A DNA stretch of 64,000 nucleotides. Source: Clostridiales bacterium. Lineage in GTDB: Bacteria; Bacillota; Clostridia; Oscillospirales; Oscillospiraceae. A program made the translations under genes and the position numbers. Positions 46,482-56,103 of the stretch are shown here, piece by piece. The notes below the pieces were generated by a model that was not told where the DNA came from, did not search any database, and was given only the letters and a program-made list of their open reading frames with translations. The first letter of the stretch is position 1. Every line of letters begins with the position of its first letter. The stretch spans positions 91,219 to 155,218 of the forward strand of contig SFLD01000002.1 of NCBI GenBank assembly GCA_004553545.1, given 5' to 3'.

Positions 46482-48818
46482 ATGAAAAACGCGAAACGTA
46501 CTCTTGCACTGCTGCTCGCGCTCGTCATGAGCCTCAGCCTGCTGGCAGGCTGCGGAACTCAGGGCAACACCAGCGGCGGCACCACGACCGATGATACCAC
46601 TCCCCTGGTCGTCGGTTACAGCACCTTCTCCAGCAAGTTCTCTCCCTTCTTCTCTGAGACCGCTTACGATCAGGACGCCTATGCCATGACCCAGCTGGGC
46701 CTGCTGACCTCTGACCGTACCGGCGCCATCATCCTGAAGGGCATTGAGGGCGAGACCATCAACTACAACGGCACCGACTACACCTATCATGGCCCCGCCG
46801 ATCTGGAGATCACCCAGAACGACGACGGCACCGTCTACTATGACTTCACCCTCCGGGATGACCTGAAGTTCTCTGACGGCGAGCCCCTGACCATCGACGA
46901 CGTCATCTTCTCCATGTACGTCCTCTGCGACCCCACCTACGAGGGCAACAGCACCCTGTATGCTCAGCCCATCGAGGGCATGGAGGCCTATCGCAGCGGC
47001 ATGTCCGCCCGTCAGGAGCTGATCCTGGCTGCCGGCCCCGACGGCTACACCGCCAACGATTACTACACCGAGGATCAGTACAACTACTTCTGGAACGCCT
47101 TCAACGCCGCCGGCGAGAAGTTCGCCCAGAGCATTGCCGACTATGTCCTGGCCAACTACGGTGAGGCTAACGGCGCTGTGGACTTCCCCACTGCCGTGGC
47201 TCTCTGGGGCTACGAGGGCTGCAACGACGCCGCTGAGATGTGGGCTGCCATGATCGAGAACTATGGCTACGATCTGTCCGACAACGGCATCAACGCCGAG
47301 GTCGCCGACACCTCCATCTCCGCCTTCCTCACCGAGGAGCTGGGCGCCCGCGCCGACGAGTTCGCCGCGGGCGTTCAGACCGGTGAGTCTGCCGCCAACA
47401 TCTCCGGCATCCAGAAGACCGGCGATTACTCCATGCGCGTTGTTATGACCAAGGTCGACGCCGTTGCCATCTATCAGCTGGGCATCTCCATCGCTCCCAT
47501 GCACTATTATGGCGACAAGTCCCTCTATGACTATGACAACAACAGCTTCGGCTTCCCCAAGGGCGACCTGAGCTCTGTCCGCGCCAAGACCACCCAGCCC
47601 ATGGGTGCTGGCCCCTACAAGTTCATCAAGTTCGAGAACGGCGTCATCAACTATGAGGCCAACGAGAACTACTACCTGGGCACCCCCAAGACCAAGTACG
47701 TCAACTTCCTGGAGTGCATGAGCGATGATGACAAGCTGAACGGCGTCACCACCGGCACCATCGACATCACCGATCCCTCCATGAGCTCTGACACCGCCAA
47801 CGCCATCGCCGCCGCCAACAGCAACGGCGAGCTCACCGGCGACAAGGTTACCACCGACCTGGTCAACAACCTGGGCTACGGCTACATCGGCATGAACGCT
47901 GTCGTCATGAGCGTCGGCGGCGATCCCTCCTCTCAGGCTTCCAAGGACCTGCGCAAGGCCTTCGGCACCATCCTCTCCGTCTATCGTGACGTGGCCATCG
48001 ACTCCTACTATGGTGAGCGTGCCTCCGTCATCAACTATCCCATCTCCGACACCTCCTGGGCCGCTCCCCGTCCCTCTGACGACGGCTACAAGGTGGCCTT
48101 CTCCACCGACGTGGCGGGCAACGATATCTATACCTCTGACATGAGCGCCGAGGATAAGTACGCTGCCGCCAAGACCGCCGCTCTGGGCTATCTCGAGGCC
48201 GCTGGCTACACCGTCGCTGACGGCAAGGTCACCGCTGCTCCCGAGGGCGCTTCCATGGAGTACGAGGTCTGGATCCCCGCCGACGGCACCGGCAACCACC
48301 CCTCCTTCATGATCCTGACCCTGGCCAAGGAGGCCCTGGCCGAGATCGGCATGACCCTGACCATCAAGGACCTGACCAACTCCTCTGATCTGTGGACCGC
48401 TCTCGAGGCCCAGCAGGTCGCCATGTGGGCTGCCGCTTGGGGCGCCACCGTGGATCCCGACATGTATCAGATCTACTACTCTGACGTTGCCAACGCCGGC
48501 ACCGCTACCAGCGGCCAGAACCCCCTGGGCGGCGCTGCGCAGGGCGGCTCCAACTACATGTACTGCATCGCCGATCCCGAGCTGGATCAGCTGATCATGG
48601 ATGCCCGCGCCACCACCGACCAGACCTATCGTAAGGCCATGTACAAGGCTTGCCTTGACATCGTCATCGACTGGGCCGTGGAGATCCCCGTCTATCAGCG
48701 TCAGAACTGCATCATCTTCTCCTCTGAGCGCGTGAACATGGACACTGTGACTCCCGACATCACCACCTTCTATGGCTGGCTGAGCGAGATCGAGAACGTC
48801 CAGCTCGCCGGCAAGTAA
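46482..48818 (+). CDS. Peptide ABC transporter substrate-binding lipoprotein with large insertion
   Basis: A 778-residue family-5 binding protein, well above the usual ~540. The signal MKNAKRTLALLLALVMSLSLLAGC ends in a lipobox. FTLRDDLKFSDGEPLTIDDVIFS is the family hallmark. Residues about 170-310 are an extra Tyr/Asn/Ala-rich segment, and the C-terminus returns to DppA-like sequence (DIVIDWAVEIPVYQRQNC). It should capture oligopeptides. Codon choice is strongly biased, which with the hairpins downstream suggests very high expression. The ATG follows AAGGAGG. Confidence 0.92.
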   Translation: MKNAKRTLALLLALVMSLSLLAGCGTQGNTSGGTTTDDTTPLVVGYSTFSSKFSPFFSETAYDQDAYAMTQLGLLTSDRTGAIILKGIEGETINYNGTDYTYHGPADLEITQNDDGTVYYDFTLRDDLKFSDGEPLTIDDVIFSMYVLCDPTYEGNSTLYAQPIEGMEAYRSGMSARQELILAAGPDGYTANDYYTEDQYNYFWNAFNAAGEKFAQSIADYVLANYGEANGAVDFPTAVALWGYEGCNDAAEMWAAMIENYGYDLSDNGINAEVADTSISAFLTEELGARADEFAAGVQTGESAANISGIQKTGDYSMRVVMTKVDAVAIYQLGISIAPMHYYGDKSLYDYDNNSFGFPKGDLSSVRAKTTQPMGAGPYKFIKFENGVINYEANENYYLGTPKTKYVNFLECMSDDDKLNGVTTGTIDITDPSMSSDTANAIAAANSNGELTGDKVTTDLVNNLGYGYIGMNAVVMSVGGDPSSQASKDLRKAFGTILSVYRDVAIDSYYGERASVINYPISDTSWAAPRPSDDGYKVAFSTDVAGNDIYTSDMSAEDKYAAAKTAALGYLEAAGYTVADGKVTAAPEGASMEYEVWIPADGTGNHPSFMILTLAKEALAEIGMTLTIKDLTNSSDLWTALEAQQVAMWAAAWGATVDPDMYQIYYSDVANAGTATSGQNPLGGAAQGGSNYMYCIADPELDQLIMDARATTDQTYRKAMYKACLDIVIDWAVEIPVYQRQNCIIFSSERVNMDTVTPDITTFYGWLSEIENVQLAGK

Positions 48819-48831
48819 GCTGCCAAGAAAC

Positions 48832-48950
48832 CATCCGGCCCTGTGACCGGATGATACCAGGCGGTTGCCCCGGGGATCCTCCCCGGGGCAACCGAACTGC
48901 GTATCAAGGCAGGGCTTCGCCGCTGGGGGAGCCTTTCCTTGATACGCAGT
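48832..48950 (+). other. Three stem-loops between binding protein and permease genes
   Basis: Stems are at 48832-48853 (7 bp), 48863-48893 (13 bp, GGTTGCCCCGGGG) and 48896-48950 (14 bp, ACTGCGTATCAAGG, 27-base loop). No T-run follows, so they probably stabilise the binding-protein message or attenuate downstream transcription. Confidence 0.7.
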
Positions 48951-49009
48951 GTGGGATTTGAAAAAATCTCCAAACTACCCACGGCATCGTGGAGATCGGA
49001 GGAGTCTTT

Positions 49010-49996
49010 GTGCGAAAATACATTGTCAAGCGTATCTTAATCTCTATCGTTATCCTCTTTTTTGTGGCCTTCATCATCTACGCCCTGATGCGCTGTTTGC
49101 CGACGTCCTATATCGAGAATATGGCCCGGCAGAAGTCCATGCAGCCCGGCTCTAAGAGCTATGAGGACTGGATGGCGCAGCTCACCGCCATGTACAACAT
49201 GGATAAGGGCATCGTCTACGGCTTCTTTGCCTGGCTGGGGCAGATGTTCCGGGGCGAGTTCGGCGACAGCTGGTTCTACACCGTGCCTGTCATCGAAAAG
49301 TTCCACGGCACCATCTGGGTCAGCTTCTGGATGGGTCTCATCGCTATGATCCTGGAGCTCATCATCGCCATCCCCCTGGGCGTCGTCGCCGCCACCAAGC
49401 AGTATTCCAAGACGGACTACACCATCTCCATCCTGGCGCTGGCCGGCATCTCCCTGCCCACCTTCTTCTTCGCCTCTCTGCTGAAGCTGGTCTTCTCCGT
49501 GAAGCTGGGCTGGTTTGACCTCTTCGGCCTCACCGGGCGGAACTATGAGCAGCTCTCCGCCATGGGGCAGTTCCTGGATAAGGCCAACCATCTGGTGCTG
49601 CCCATCGTGACCCTGGTGGTCATCAGCGTGGGCTCCTTGATGCGCTATACCCGGACGAATATGCTGGAGGTCCTGAACGCAGACTATATCCGCACCGCCC
49701 GGGCCAAGGGCCTGGACGAGCGGACCGTCATCTATCACCACGCCTTCCGCAACACCCTGATCCCCCTGGTCACCATCGTGGGCGGGTCTCTGCCGGGCCT
49801 CTTCTCCGGCGCCCTGATCACCGAGACCCTCTACTCCATCCCCGGCATCGGCTACACCTCCTACCAGGCCATGGTGGGCGGCGATATCCCCTTCTCCATG
49901 TTCTACCTGACGTTTTTGGCCATCCTGACGCTGGCGGGCAACCTGATCTCGGATATTCTCTATGCCGTGGTCGATCCCCGCGTGCGCATCTCGTAA
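49010..49996 (+). CDS. Peptide ABC transporter permease (DppB type)
   Basis: A 328-residue permease with an N-terminal membrane helix (YIVKRILISIVILFFVAFIIYALM), a periplasmic loop and five further helices. The EAA-type loop reads ADYIRTARAKGLDERTVIYHHAFRNTLIP. It forms one half of the channel for peptides. The start is a GTG at 49010 with GGAGGAG 6 bases upstream; an earlier GTG is less well placed. Confidence 0.92.
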   Translation: MRKYIVKRILISIVILFFVAFIIYALMRCLPTSYIENMARQKSMQPGSKSYEDWMAQLTAMYNMDKGIVYGFFAWLGQMFRGEFGDSWFYTVPVIEKFHGTIWVSFWMGLIAMILELIIAIPLGVVAATKQYSKTDYTISILALAGISLPTFFFASLLKLVFSVKLGWFDLFGLTGRNYEQLSAMGQFLDKANHLVLPIVTLVVISVGSLMRYTRTNMLEVLNADYIRTARAKGLDERTVIYHHAFRNTLIPLVTIVGGSLPGLFSGALITETLYSIPGIGYTSYQAMVGGDIPFSMFYLTFLAILTLAGNLISDILYAVVDPRVRIS

Positions 49997-50014
49997 GAAG
50001 GGAGGAAGACCGCT

Positions 50015-51637
50015 ATGTCTGATAAGAAAGAAAACCGCAGCGACCTGGAGCGGGAGGACACCCTGGAATCCCCCGAGACCGTGGAGGAGACCACGGAGGC
50101 CCCCGTTACCGAGACCGGCACCGAGAGCGAGCAGTACTCCCTCAACGATGACCGCCGCGTGAAGGTCCTGTCCCCGGGCACCTTGGTGGCCAAGCGCTTC
50201 TTCCGGAACCGCATCGCCGTCACCGGCCTTGTGATCCTGGCCTTCATGTTCATCTTCTCCTTCGTGGGCGGCCTGCTGTCCCCCTATAAGGAGGATCAGC
50301 AGTTCTACCGCTATGACATCCAGAACAAGACCTACGCCGGCGTGGTGGAGAACACCGAGTTCCGCTATGCCTCTGCGGATGGGCAGGAGTTCGGCTCCAT
50401 CCTGCAGGCCCAGCTGGTGCTGGCCGTTCAGACCAACAAGGACAGCTTCACCTACCGGGACGTGCATTACACCGTCACCCAGGAGGGCGAGGACTTCTAT
50501 TCCGTGGCGCTCCAGGGCGGTCCCACCATCGGCATCGCCTATAAGGACATCGTCAACGTGAGCAACGAGGGCGAGAAGCTGGCCTACGCGCTGCAGTTCG
50601 CCGCGCTGAAGGCTTACACCAACGGCGAGACCGCTTTCACCGTGGACGGCAAGGAGTACACCATCGACGAGAACAGCGGCGTGCTGCTGGACGGCCAGGA
50701 AGTGGCCTACATCAGTCGCTACGTGGTCAACGCCGTCATGGGCGACGTCTTCCTGAGCCGCGACTTCAAGGAGCAGCTGGCTGAGTGCATCGACTCCGGC
50801 AGCGAGGACTTCGTCTACACCGGCGCGGACGGCGAGACCTATGACTACAAGGTCAGCTACAACCCGGATACCAAGGGCTGGAACGTCCTGCAGAGCAAGG
50901 AGACCTACGTCTTCGATACCTACTCCTCCCCCAGCAAGGCGCATTGGCTGGGCACGGACCGCAACGGCATGGACATGATGACCCGCCTGATGTACGGCGG
51001 CCGCGTGTCCCTGGTCATCGGCTTCATCGTCGAGATCATCGCGACGGTCCTGGGCGTCATCATGGGCGGCATCTCCGGCTACTTCGGCGGCTGGGTGGAT
51101 ATGCTCATCATGCGCATCGTGGATATCTTCTACTGCATCCCCTCCATGCCCATCATCATCATCCTGGGCGCCGCCATGGATAATACCGGCGTGGACCCGC
51201 AGATCCGAATGATCTACCTGATGCTGATCCTGGGCTTCCTGGGTTGGTCGGGCATGGCCCGTCTGGTCCGCGGCCAGATCCTCTCCCTGCGGGAGCAGGA
51301 GTTCATGACCGCCACGGAGGCCTGCGGCATCAGCGTTTCCCGCCGGATCTTCCGGCACCTGGTGCCCAACGTCATCCCGCAGCTCATCGTCTCCTGCACC
51401 ATGGGTCTCGGCGGCACCATCATCACCGAGGCGACCCTGAGCTTCCTGGGCCTGGGCGTCAAGTTCCCCTTCGCTTCCTGGGGCAACATCATCAACGACG
51501 TCAATAACACCTTCGTCCTCCAGAACTACTGGTTTATCTGGATCCCCGCCGGCGTGCTGCTGCTGCTGACGGTCCTGGCCTTTAACCTGGTGGGCGACGG
51601 CCTGCGGGACGCCTTTGACCCCAAGATGAAGCGCTGA
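50015..51637 (+). CDS. Peptide ABC transporter permease (DppC type) with large extracytoplasmic insertion
   Basis: A 540-residue permease, against about 300 in the family. An acidic N-terminal tail of ~60 residues precedes the OppC_N helix (RNRIAVTGLVILAFMFIFSFVGG). Residues about 93-300 form an inserted hydrophilic domain on the outer face, rich in Tyr, Glu and Thr. The normal core follows from HWLGTDRNGMDMMTRLMYGG, with the EAA loop TATEACGISVSRRIFRHLVPN. The insertion may dock the enlarged binding protein. Confidence 0.92.
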   Translation: MSDKKENRSDLEREDTLESPETVEETTEAPVTETGTESEQYSLNDDRRVKVLSPGTLVAKRFFRNRIAVTGLVILAFMFIFSFVGGLLSPYKEDQQFYRYDIQNKTYAGVVENTEFRYASADGQEFGSILQAQLVLAVQTNKDSFTYRDVHYTVTQEGEDFYSVALQGGPTIGIAYKDIVNVSNEGEKLAYALQFAALKAYTNGETAFTVDGKEYTIDENSGVLLDGQEVAYISRYVVNAVMGDVFLSRDFKEQLAECIDSGSEDFVYTGADGETYDYKVSYNPDTKGWNVLQSKETYVFDTYSSPSKAHWLGTDRNGMDMMTRLMYGGRVSLVIGFIVEIIATVLGVIMGGISGYFGGWVDMLIMRIVDIFYCIPSMPIIIILGAAMDNTGVDPQIRMIYLMLILGFLGWSGMARLVRGQILSLREQEFMTATEACGISVSRRIFRHLVPNVIPQLIVSCTMGLGGTIITEATLSFLGLGVKFPFASWGNIINDVNNTFVLQNYWFIWIPAGVLLLLTVLAFNLVGDGLRDAFDPKMKR

Positions 51638-51654
51638 GAAGGGAGGATACCGAA

Positions 51655-52803
51655 ATGGCAAAAAAGAACGACGGCTATCTGTCCGCGAAAGAATCCCGCC
51701 GGATCTCCAAGGAGAACCGCAAGATCACCGATGCCCTGGAGAAAAAGCGCAAGCGCAAGAATGTCCCCGAGTCCGAGTATCTCACCGAGATGCACGCCCC
51801 CAACAACGCCGTGGAGTTTGACGGCCTGAAGACCTACTTCTTCACCGACGTGGGCGTTGCCAAGGCCGTGGACGGCATCTCCTTCGACGTGCCCATCGGC
51901 AAGACCGTGGGCGTCGTGGGCGAGTCCGGCTGCGGCAAGAGCGTCACCAGCCTCTCCCTGATGCAGCTGCTGCAGCGGCCTCAGGGCCAGGTGGTGGAGG
52001 GCGCCATCCGCCTGAATCTGGGCGACAAGGCTTATGATGTCACCAAGGCCCCCAACGAGGTCATGCAGAAGCTCCGGGGCAACTACGTCTCCATGATCTT
52101 CCAGGAGCCCATGACCGCCCTCAACCCGGTCTTCCGCATCGGTGAGCAGGTCAACGAGGTCATCGCCCTCCACGACGGCGAGGGCAAGAGCCAGGAGGAG
52201 ATCAAGAAGCGCACCATCCACCTTCTGGAGATGGTGGGCATCGCCAACAGCGAGGGCGTCTACCAGATGTTCCCCCACGAGCTCTCCGGCGGTATGCGCC
52301 AGCGCGTCATGATCGCCATGGCCCTGGCCTGCAACCCCCGCATCATCATCGCCGACGAACCCACCACCGCGCTGGACGTCACCATCCAGGCCCAGATCCT
52401 GGACCTGCTGCGCCAGCTGAAGGATAAGATCAATTCCTCCATCATGTTCATCACCCACGACCTGGGCGTCATCGCTGAGATGGCGGACTACGTGGTGGTC
52501 ATGTACGCCGGCCGCATCGTGGAGAAGGGCACCGCGGAGGAGATCTTCGCCCATCCCGCCCATCCCTACACCATCGGCCTCATGGCTTCCAAGCCCGTGG
52601 TGGGCAAGAAGGTGGAGAAGCTCTACTCCATCCCCGGCAAGGTCCCCAACCCCATCAACATGCCGGACTACTGCTACTTCAAGGACCGCTGCGAGATGTG
52701 CGTGGAAGGCTGCAATGGCGAGTATCCCCACATGATCCAGCTGAGTCCCACGCATTTCGTCACCTGCTATCGCTACTATGACAACGGAAAGGGGGAGAAG
52801 TAA
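51655..52803 (+). CDS. Peptide ABC transporter ATP-binding protein (DppD type)
   Basis: A 382-residue ABC ATPase. It shows Walker A GESGCGKS, Q-loop FQEPMTALNPVF, signature ELSGGMRQR, Walker B IIIADEPTTALD and the C-terminal oligopeptide-type Cys motif (CYFKDRCEMCVEGC), which in relatives binds a [4Fe-4S] cluster. It has an unusually long basic N-terminal stretch. Its stop abuts the next ATG (TAAATG). Confidence 0.94.
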   Translation: MAKKNDGYLSAKESRRISKENRKITDALEKKRKRKNVPESEYLTEMHAPNNAVEFDGLKTYFFTDVGVAKAVDGISFDVPIGKTVGVVGESGCGKSVTSLSLMQLLQRPQGQVVEGAIRLNLGDKAYDVTKAPNEVMQKLRGNYVSMIFQEPMTALNPVFRIGEQVNEVIALHDGEGKSQEEIKKRTIHLLEMVGIANSEGVYQMFPHELSGGMRQRVMIAMALACNPRIIIADEPTTALDVTIQAQILDLLRQLKDKINSSIMFITHDLGVIAEMADYVVVMYAGRIVEKGTAEEIFAHPAHPYTIGLMASKPVVGKKVEKLYSIPGKVPNPINMPDYCYFKDRCEMCVEGCNGEYPHMIQLSPTHFVTCYRYYDNGKGEK

Positions 52804-53831
<1,028 letters not shown>

Positions 53832-53835
<4 letters not shown>

Positions 53836-54107
53836 GCAAGCGGCGGTATGAGGATGACGACGGCCGCACTATCGTGGATATGAGCGGTGTGGAGCGGCCC
53901 AACCTCTTCACGCCCCGGATCTCCGCCCAGGAGGCCAAGAGCCGGGACTGGGAGCGGCGGGCAAAGCCGGAGCGCGAGACCCTGGATCTGAGCCCCGGCG
54001 AGCGCCGCTGGGCCATTCTGGGTATGCTGAAGGCTGCCTTCCTGATCATCATCCCCTATGCTGTCGGTCTGGGCGGTATCATCCTTTTGATGGACCTGTT
54101 CCTCTGA
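53832..54107 (+). CDS. Small single- or double-pass membrane protein
   Basis: A 91-residue protein. A charged N-terminal half (MSKRRYEDDDGRTIVDMSG) is followed by two hydrophobic stretches (AILGMLKAAFLIIIPYAVGL and GIILLMDLFL). It overlaps the DppF-type gene by ATGA and precedes the operon terminator. It is not a known ABC component; an accessory role is inferred from position only. Confidence 0.7.
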
Positions 54108-54114
54108 ATGAAAG

Positions 54115-54155
54115 TGTCCGCCCCAGCGTCCTGTGACGCCGGGGCGGACATTTTT
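54115..54155 (+). terminator. Terminator of the peptide ABC operon
   Basis: Stem TGTCCGCCCC with GGGGCGGACA, enclosing an inner GCGTC/GACGC hairpin, followed by TTTTT. Confidence 0.9.
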
Positions 54156-54241
54156 GCCCTGAGCCCCGTAAGTGTCCCGTAATTGGGACAAATTTTGTGA
54201 GAGAATACCGTCACAGAAAGCTTACGGGAGGAGGGGAGGAC

Positions 54242-54340
54242 ATGGGGGCTTACGCACTGATCACCGCAGTTGTCGGGATCGTTGCCCTGGCTGCGAAGTT
54301 CATGCAGCTGATCGGATGGCTGGAAGGGGAGCGGCGCTGA
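54242..54340 (+). CDS. Candidate 32-residue hydrophobic small protein
   Basis: MGAYALITAVVGIVALAAKF followed by MQLIGWLEGERR: one predicted membrane helix with a charged C-terminal end. The evidence is the very strong ribosome-binding site GGAGGAGGGGAGG 1-3 bases upstream of the ATG and the absence of any other gene in 54156-54593. Similar tiny membrane proteins occur in Firmicutes; no homology could be tested. It is too short to judge by coding statistics. Confidence 0.5.
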   Translation: MGAYALITAVVGIVALAAKFMQLIGWLEGERR

Positions 54341-54532
54341 GGCGGTTTCGCCTGGAAATGATTAGAAGTTGTTAGGTGACATAATATCTGCCGGAACGCG
54401 CAACTTTTTTGCAACCAAACGCGGACTTATGCGGCCTGGAGCAGCCTTTTCCGGCGTTTCATCTTATAGAATGACGATGGTTAATAAGCAAGCCTTATGG
54501 ACAAAAAATCTCATGAAAATTGCCTGAAAACC

Positions 54533-54561
54533 TTGACAATCAGGGACATTCATGGTATTCT
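54533..54561 (+). promoter_or_regulatory. tRNA cluster promoter
   Basis: -35 TTGACA (54533-54538) and -10 TATTCT (54556-54561), spacing 17 bp, 33 bp before tRNA-Gly. Confidence 0.8.
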
Positions 54562-54593
54562 AATCGAGCTGACGAGTTCTCCGGAAGGCACAC

Positions 54594-54668
54594 GCAGGTG
54601 TAGCACAATGGTCAGGGCACCAGCCTTCCAAGCTGGGGATGCGAGTTCGATTCTCGTCACCTGCTCCA
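54594..54668 (+). tRNA. tRNA-Gly (anticodon TCC)
   Basis: Acceptor GCAGGTG pairs with CACCTGC; anticodon loop CTTCCAA; T-loop GTTCGATT; CCA encoded. Confidence 0.95.
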
Positions 54669-54680
54669 ACTTCCCAATTT

Positions 54681-54757
<77 letters not shown>

Positions 54758-54802
54758 TTTCTCAGCATTTTCGGAGCAAGGCTTTGACGGGTTTTCCCAT
54801 CT

Positions 54803-54879
54803 GGTGGGTGTAGTTCAATTGGCAGAGCACCGGATTGTGGTTCCGGGCGTTGTGGGTTCGAGTCCCATCACCCACCCCA
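54803..54879 (+). tRNA. tRNA-His (anticodon GTG)
   Basis: Acceptor GTGGGTG pairs with CACCCAC. A preceding G (54803) opposite C73 gives the extra G-1 pair required by His-tRNA synthetase. The anticodon loop is TTGTGGT; CCA encoded. Confidence 0.95.
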
Positions 54880-54888
54880 GACAGGACA

Positions 54889-54922
54889 GAGGGGATCGGG
54901 GTTTCCCCGATCCCCTCGTCTT
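54889..54922 (+). terminator. Terminator between tRNA-His and tRNA-Gln
   Basis: A perfect 13-bp stem (GAGGGGATCGGGG and complement, loop TTT) followed by GTCTTTTT inside the tRNA cluster. It implies that tRNA-Gln and tRNA-Lys are transcribed by read-through or from their own start. Confidence 0.8.
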
Positions 54923-54929
54923 TTTCCAT

Positions 54930-55004
54930 TGGGGCGTCGCCAAGTGGTAAGGCAAGGGACTTTGACTCCCTCACCCGCTGGTTCGAATCCAGCCGTCCCA
55001 GCCA
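54930..55004 (+). tRNA. tRNA-Gln (anticodon TTG)
   Basis: Acceptor TGGGGCG pairs with CGTCCCA (one G-T pair); anticodon loop CTTTGAC; CCA encoded. Confidence 0.95.
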
Positions 55005-55035
55005 TTTCTTTCCCAGAGCTCGCACAGGGCATCCT

Positions 55036-55111
55036 GACCCGGTAGCTCAGTCGGCAGAGCAACTGCCTTTTAAGCAGTGGGTCCGGGGTTCGAATCCCCG
55101 CCGGGTCACCA
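55036..55111 (+). tRNA. tRNA-Lys (anticodon TTT)
   Basis: Acceptor GACCCGG pairs with CCGGGTC; anticodon loop CTTTTAA; T-loop GTTCGAAT; CCA encoded. Confidence 0.95.
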
Positions 55112-55117
55112 CGAAAG

Positions 55118-55150
55118 ATCCTGTAACCGGTCTCGGTTACAGGATTTTTT
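55118..55150 (+). terminator. Terminator of the tRNA cluster
   Basis: A perfect 12-bp stem (ATCCTGTAACCG and complement, loop GTCT) followed by TTTTT. Confidence 0.92.
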
Positions 55151-55186
55151 GCGCCATTCATTCCCCCAAAAAGAAAGGAACGCTCC

Positions 55187-56062
55187 ATGAAGAAAGTCAT
55201 CGCCGTCCTGGGCGTCGCGGGATTGTCCCTCTCCGCCATCTTCGTCCGCTGGTCCACGGCCCCTGCCCCCGTGCTGGCTCTGTACCGCATGGGGCTCGCC
55301 GCCCTGCTGCTCCTGCCCCTGCTGCTGGTGAAGCACCGCGCGGAGCTGAAGGCCCTGACGGGGCGGGAAGTGCTGCTGTGCGTCGGCAGCGGCGCGTGCC
55401 TCGCGGTCCACTTCACCGCCTATTTTGCCTCCATCTACCTCACCAGCATCGCGGCCTCCACGGTGCTGGTGAATACCGAAGTCTTCTACGTCTCCCTGCT
55501 GGGCCTTGCGATCCTGGGACAGCGGGTCCGGCCCCTGGGCTGGCTGGGCATCGCCCTGACCTTTGCCGGGAGCTGCCTCATCGCCCTTGCCGATGCCGGC
55601 AGCGGCAGCAACATCCTTCTGGGGGACGGACTTGCCCTGCTGGGGGCCCTGGCGGCCTCGGGCTACACCCTGCAGGGCAGCCTCTGCCGCCGGACGGTCA
55701 GCGCCACGGTCTATGCCTTCCTGGTCTACAGCACGGCCTTCCTGTGCCTGCTGGTCTTCCTGCTCCTCCGGGGCGCGCCTCTTACGGGCTACGGAGCGGT
55801 CAACGGCTTCACCGCCTTTGGGATGGCCCTCTTCTGCACCCTGTTGGGCCACAGCGTCCTGGCCTGGGCGCTGAAGTTCCTGCCGGCCTCCTTCGTCTCC
55901 GCCGTGAAGTCTTTGGAGCCGGTCTTCGCCTCGCTGCTGGGTCTCGCCATTTTCGGGGAGGTCCCGGGCCTCTTCGCCCTGCTGGGCGGATGCGTGGTGG
56001 TGGGCGGCGTGCTCCTCTGCTCGCTCAGCATGGGGGAACCGAAAAAACAGAATCGCGCGTAA
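55187..56062 (+). CDS. EamA/DMT-family transporter
   Basis: A 291-residue protein with ten hydrophobic segments in two EamA repeats. The first has LSAIFVRWSTAPAPVLALYRMGLAALLLLPL; the second ends with the family SLEPVFASLLGLAIFGEVPG. Members export amino acids or other metabolites by proton exchange; the substrate cannot be told. The ATG follows AAAGGAA. It is monocistronic between two terminators. Confidence 0.9.
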   Translation: MKKVIAVLGVAGLSLSAIFVRWSTAPAPVLALYRMGLAALLLLPLLLVKHRAELKALTGREVLLCVGSGACLAVHFTAYFASIYLTSIAASTVLVNTEVFYVSLLGLAILGQRVRPLGWLGIALTFAGSCLIALADAGSGSNILLGDGLALLGALAASGYTLQGSLCRRTVSATVYAFLVYSTAFLCLLVFLLLRGAPLTGYGAVNGFTAFGMALFCTLLGHSVLAWALKFLPASFVSAVKSLEPVFASLLGLAIFGEVPGLFALLGGCVVVGGVLLCSLSMGEPKKQNRA

Positions 56063-56065
56063 AAA

Positions 56066-56095
56066 AGACCCGCCGTGGGATCCCACGGCGGGTCT
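56066..56095. terminator. Hairpin between convergent EamA and dehydrogenase genes
   Basis: A fully symmetrical 30-bp palindrome (AGACCCGCCGTGGGA and complement) with an A-run before and CTCTCGTTTT after; likely ends both transcripts. Confidence 0.75.
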
Positions 56096-56103
56096 CTCTC
56101 GTT

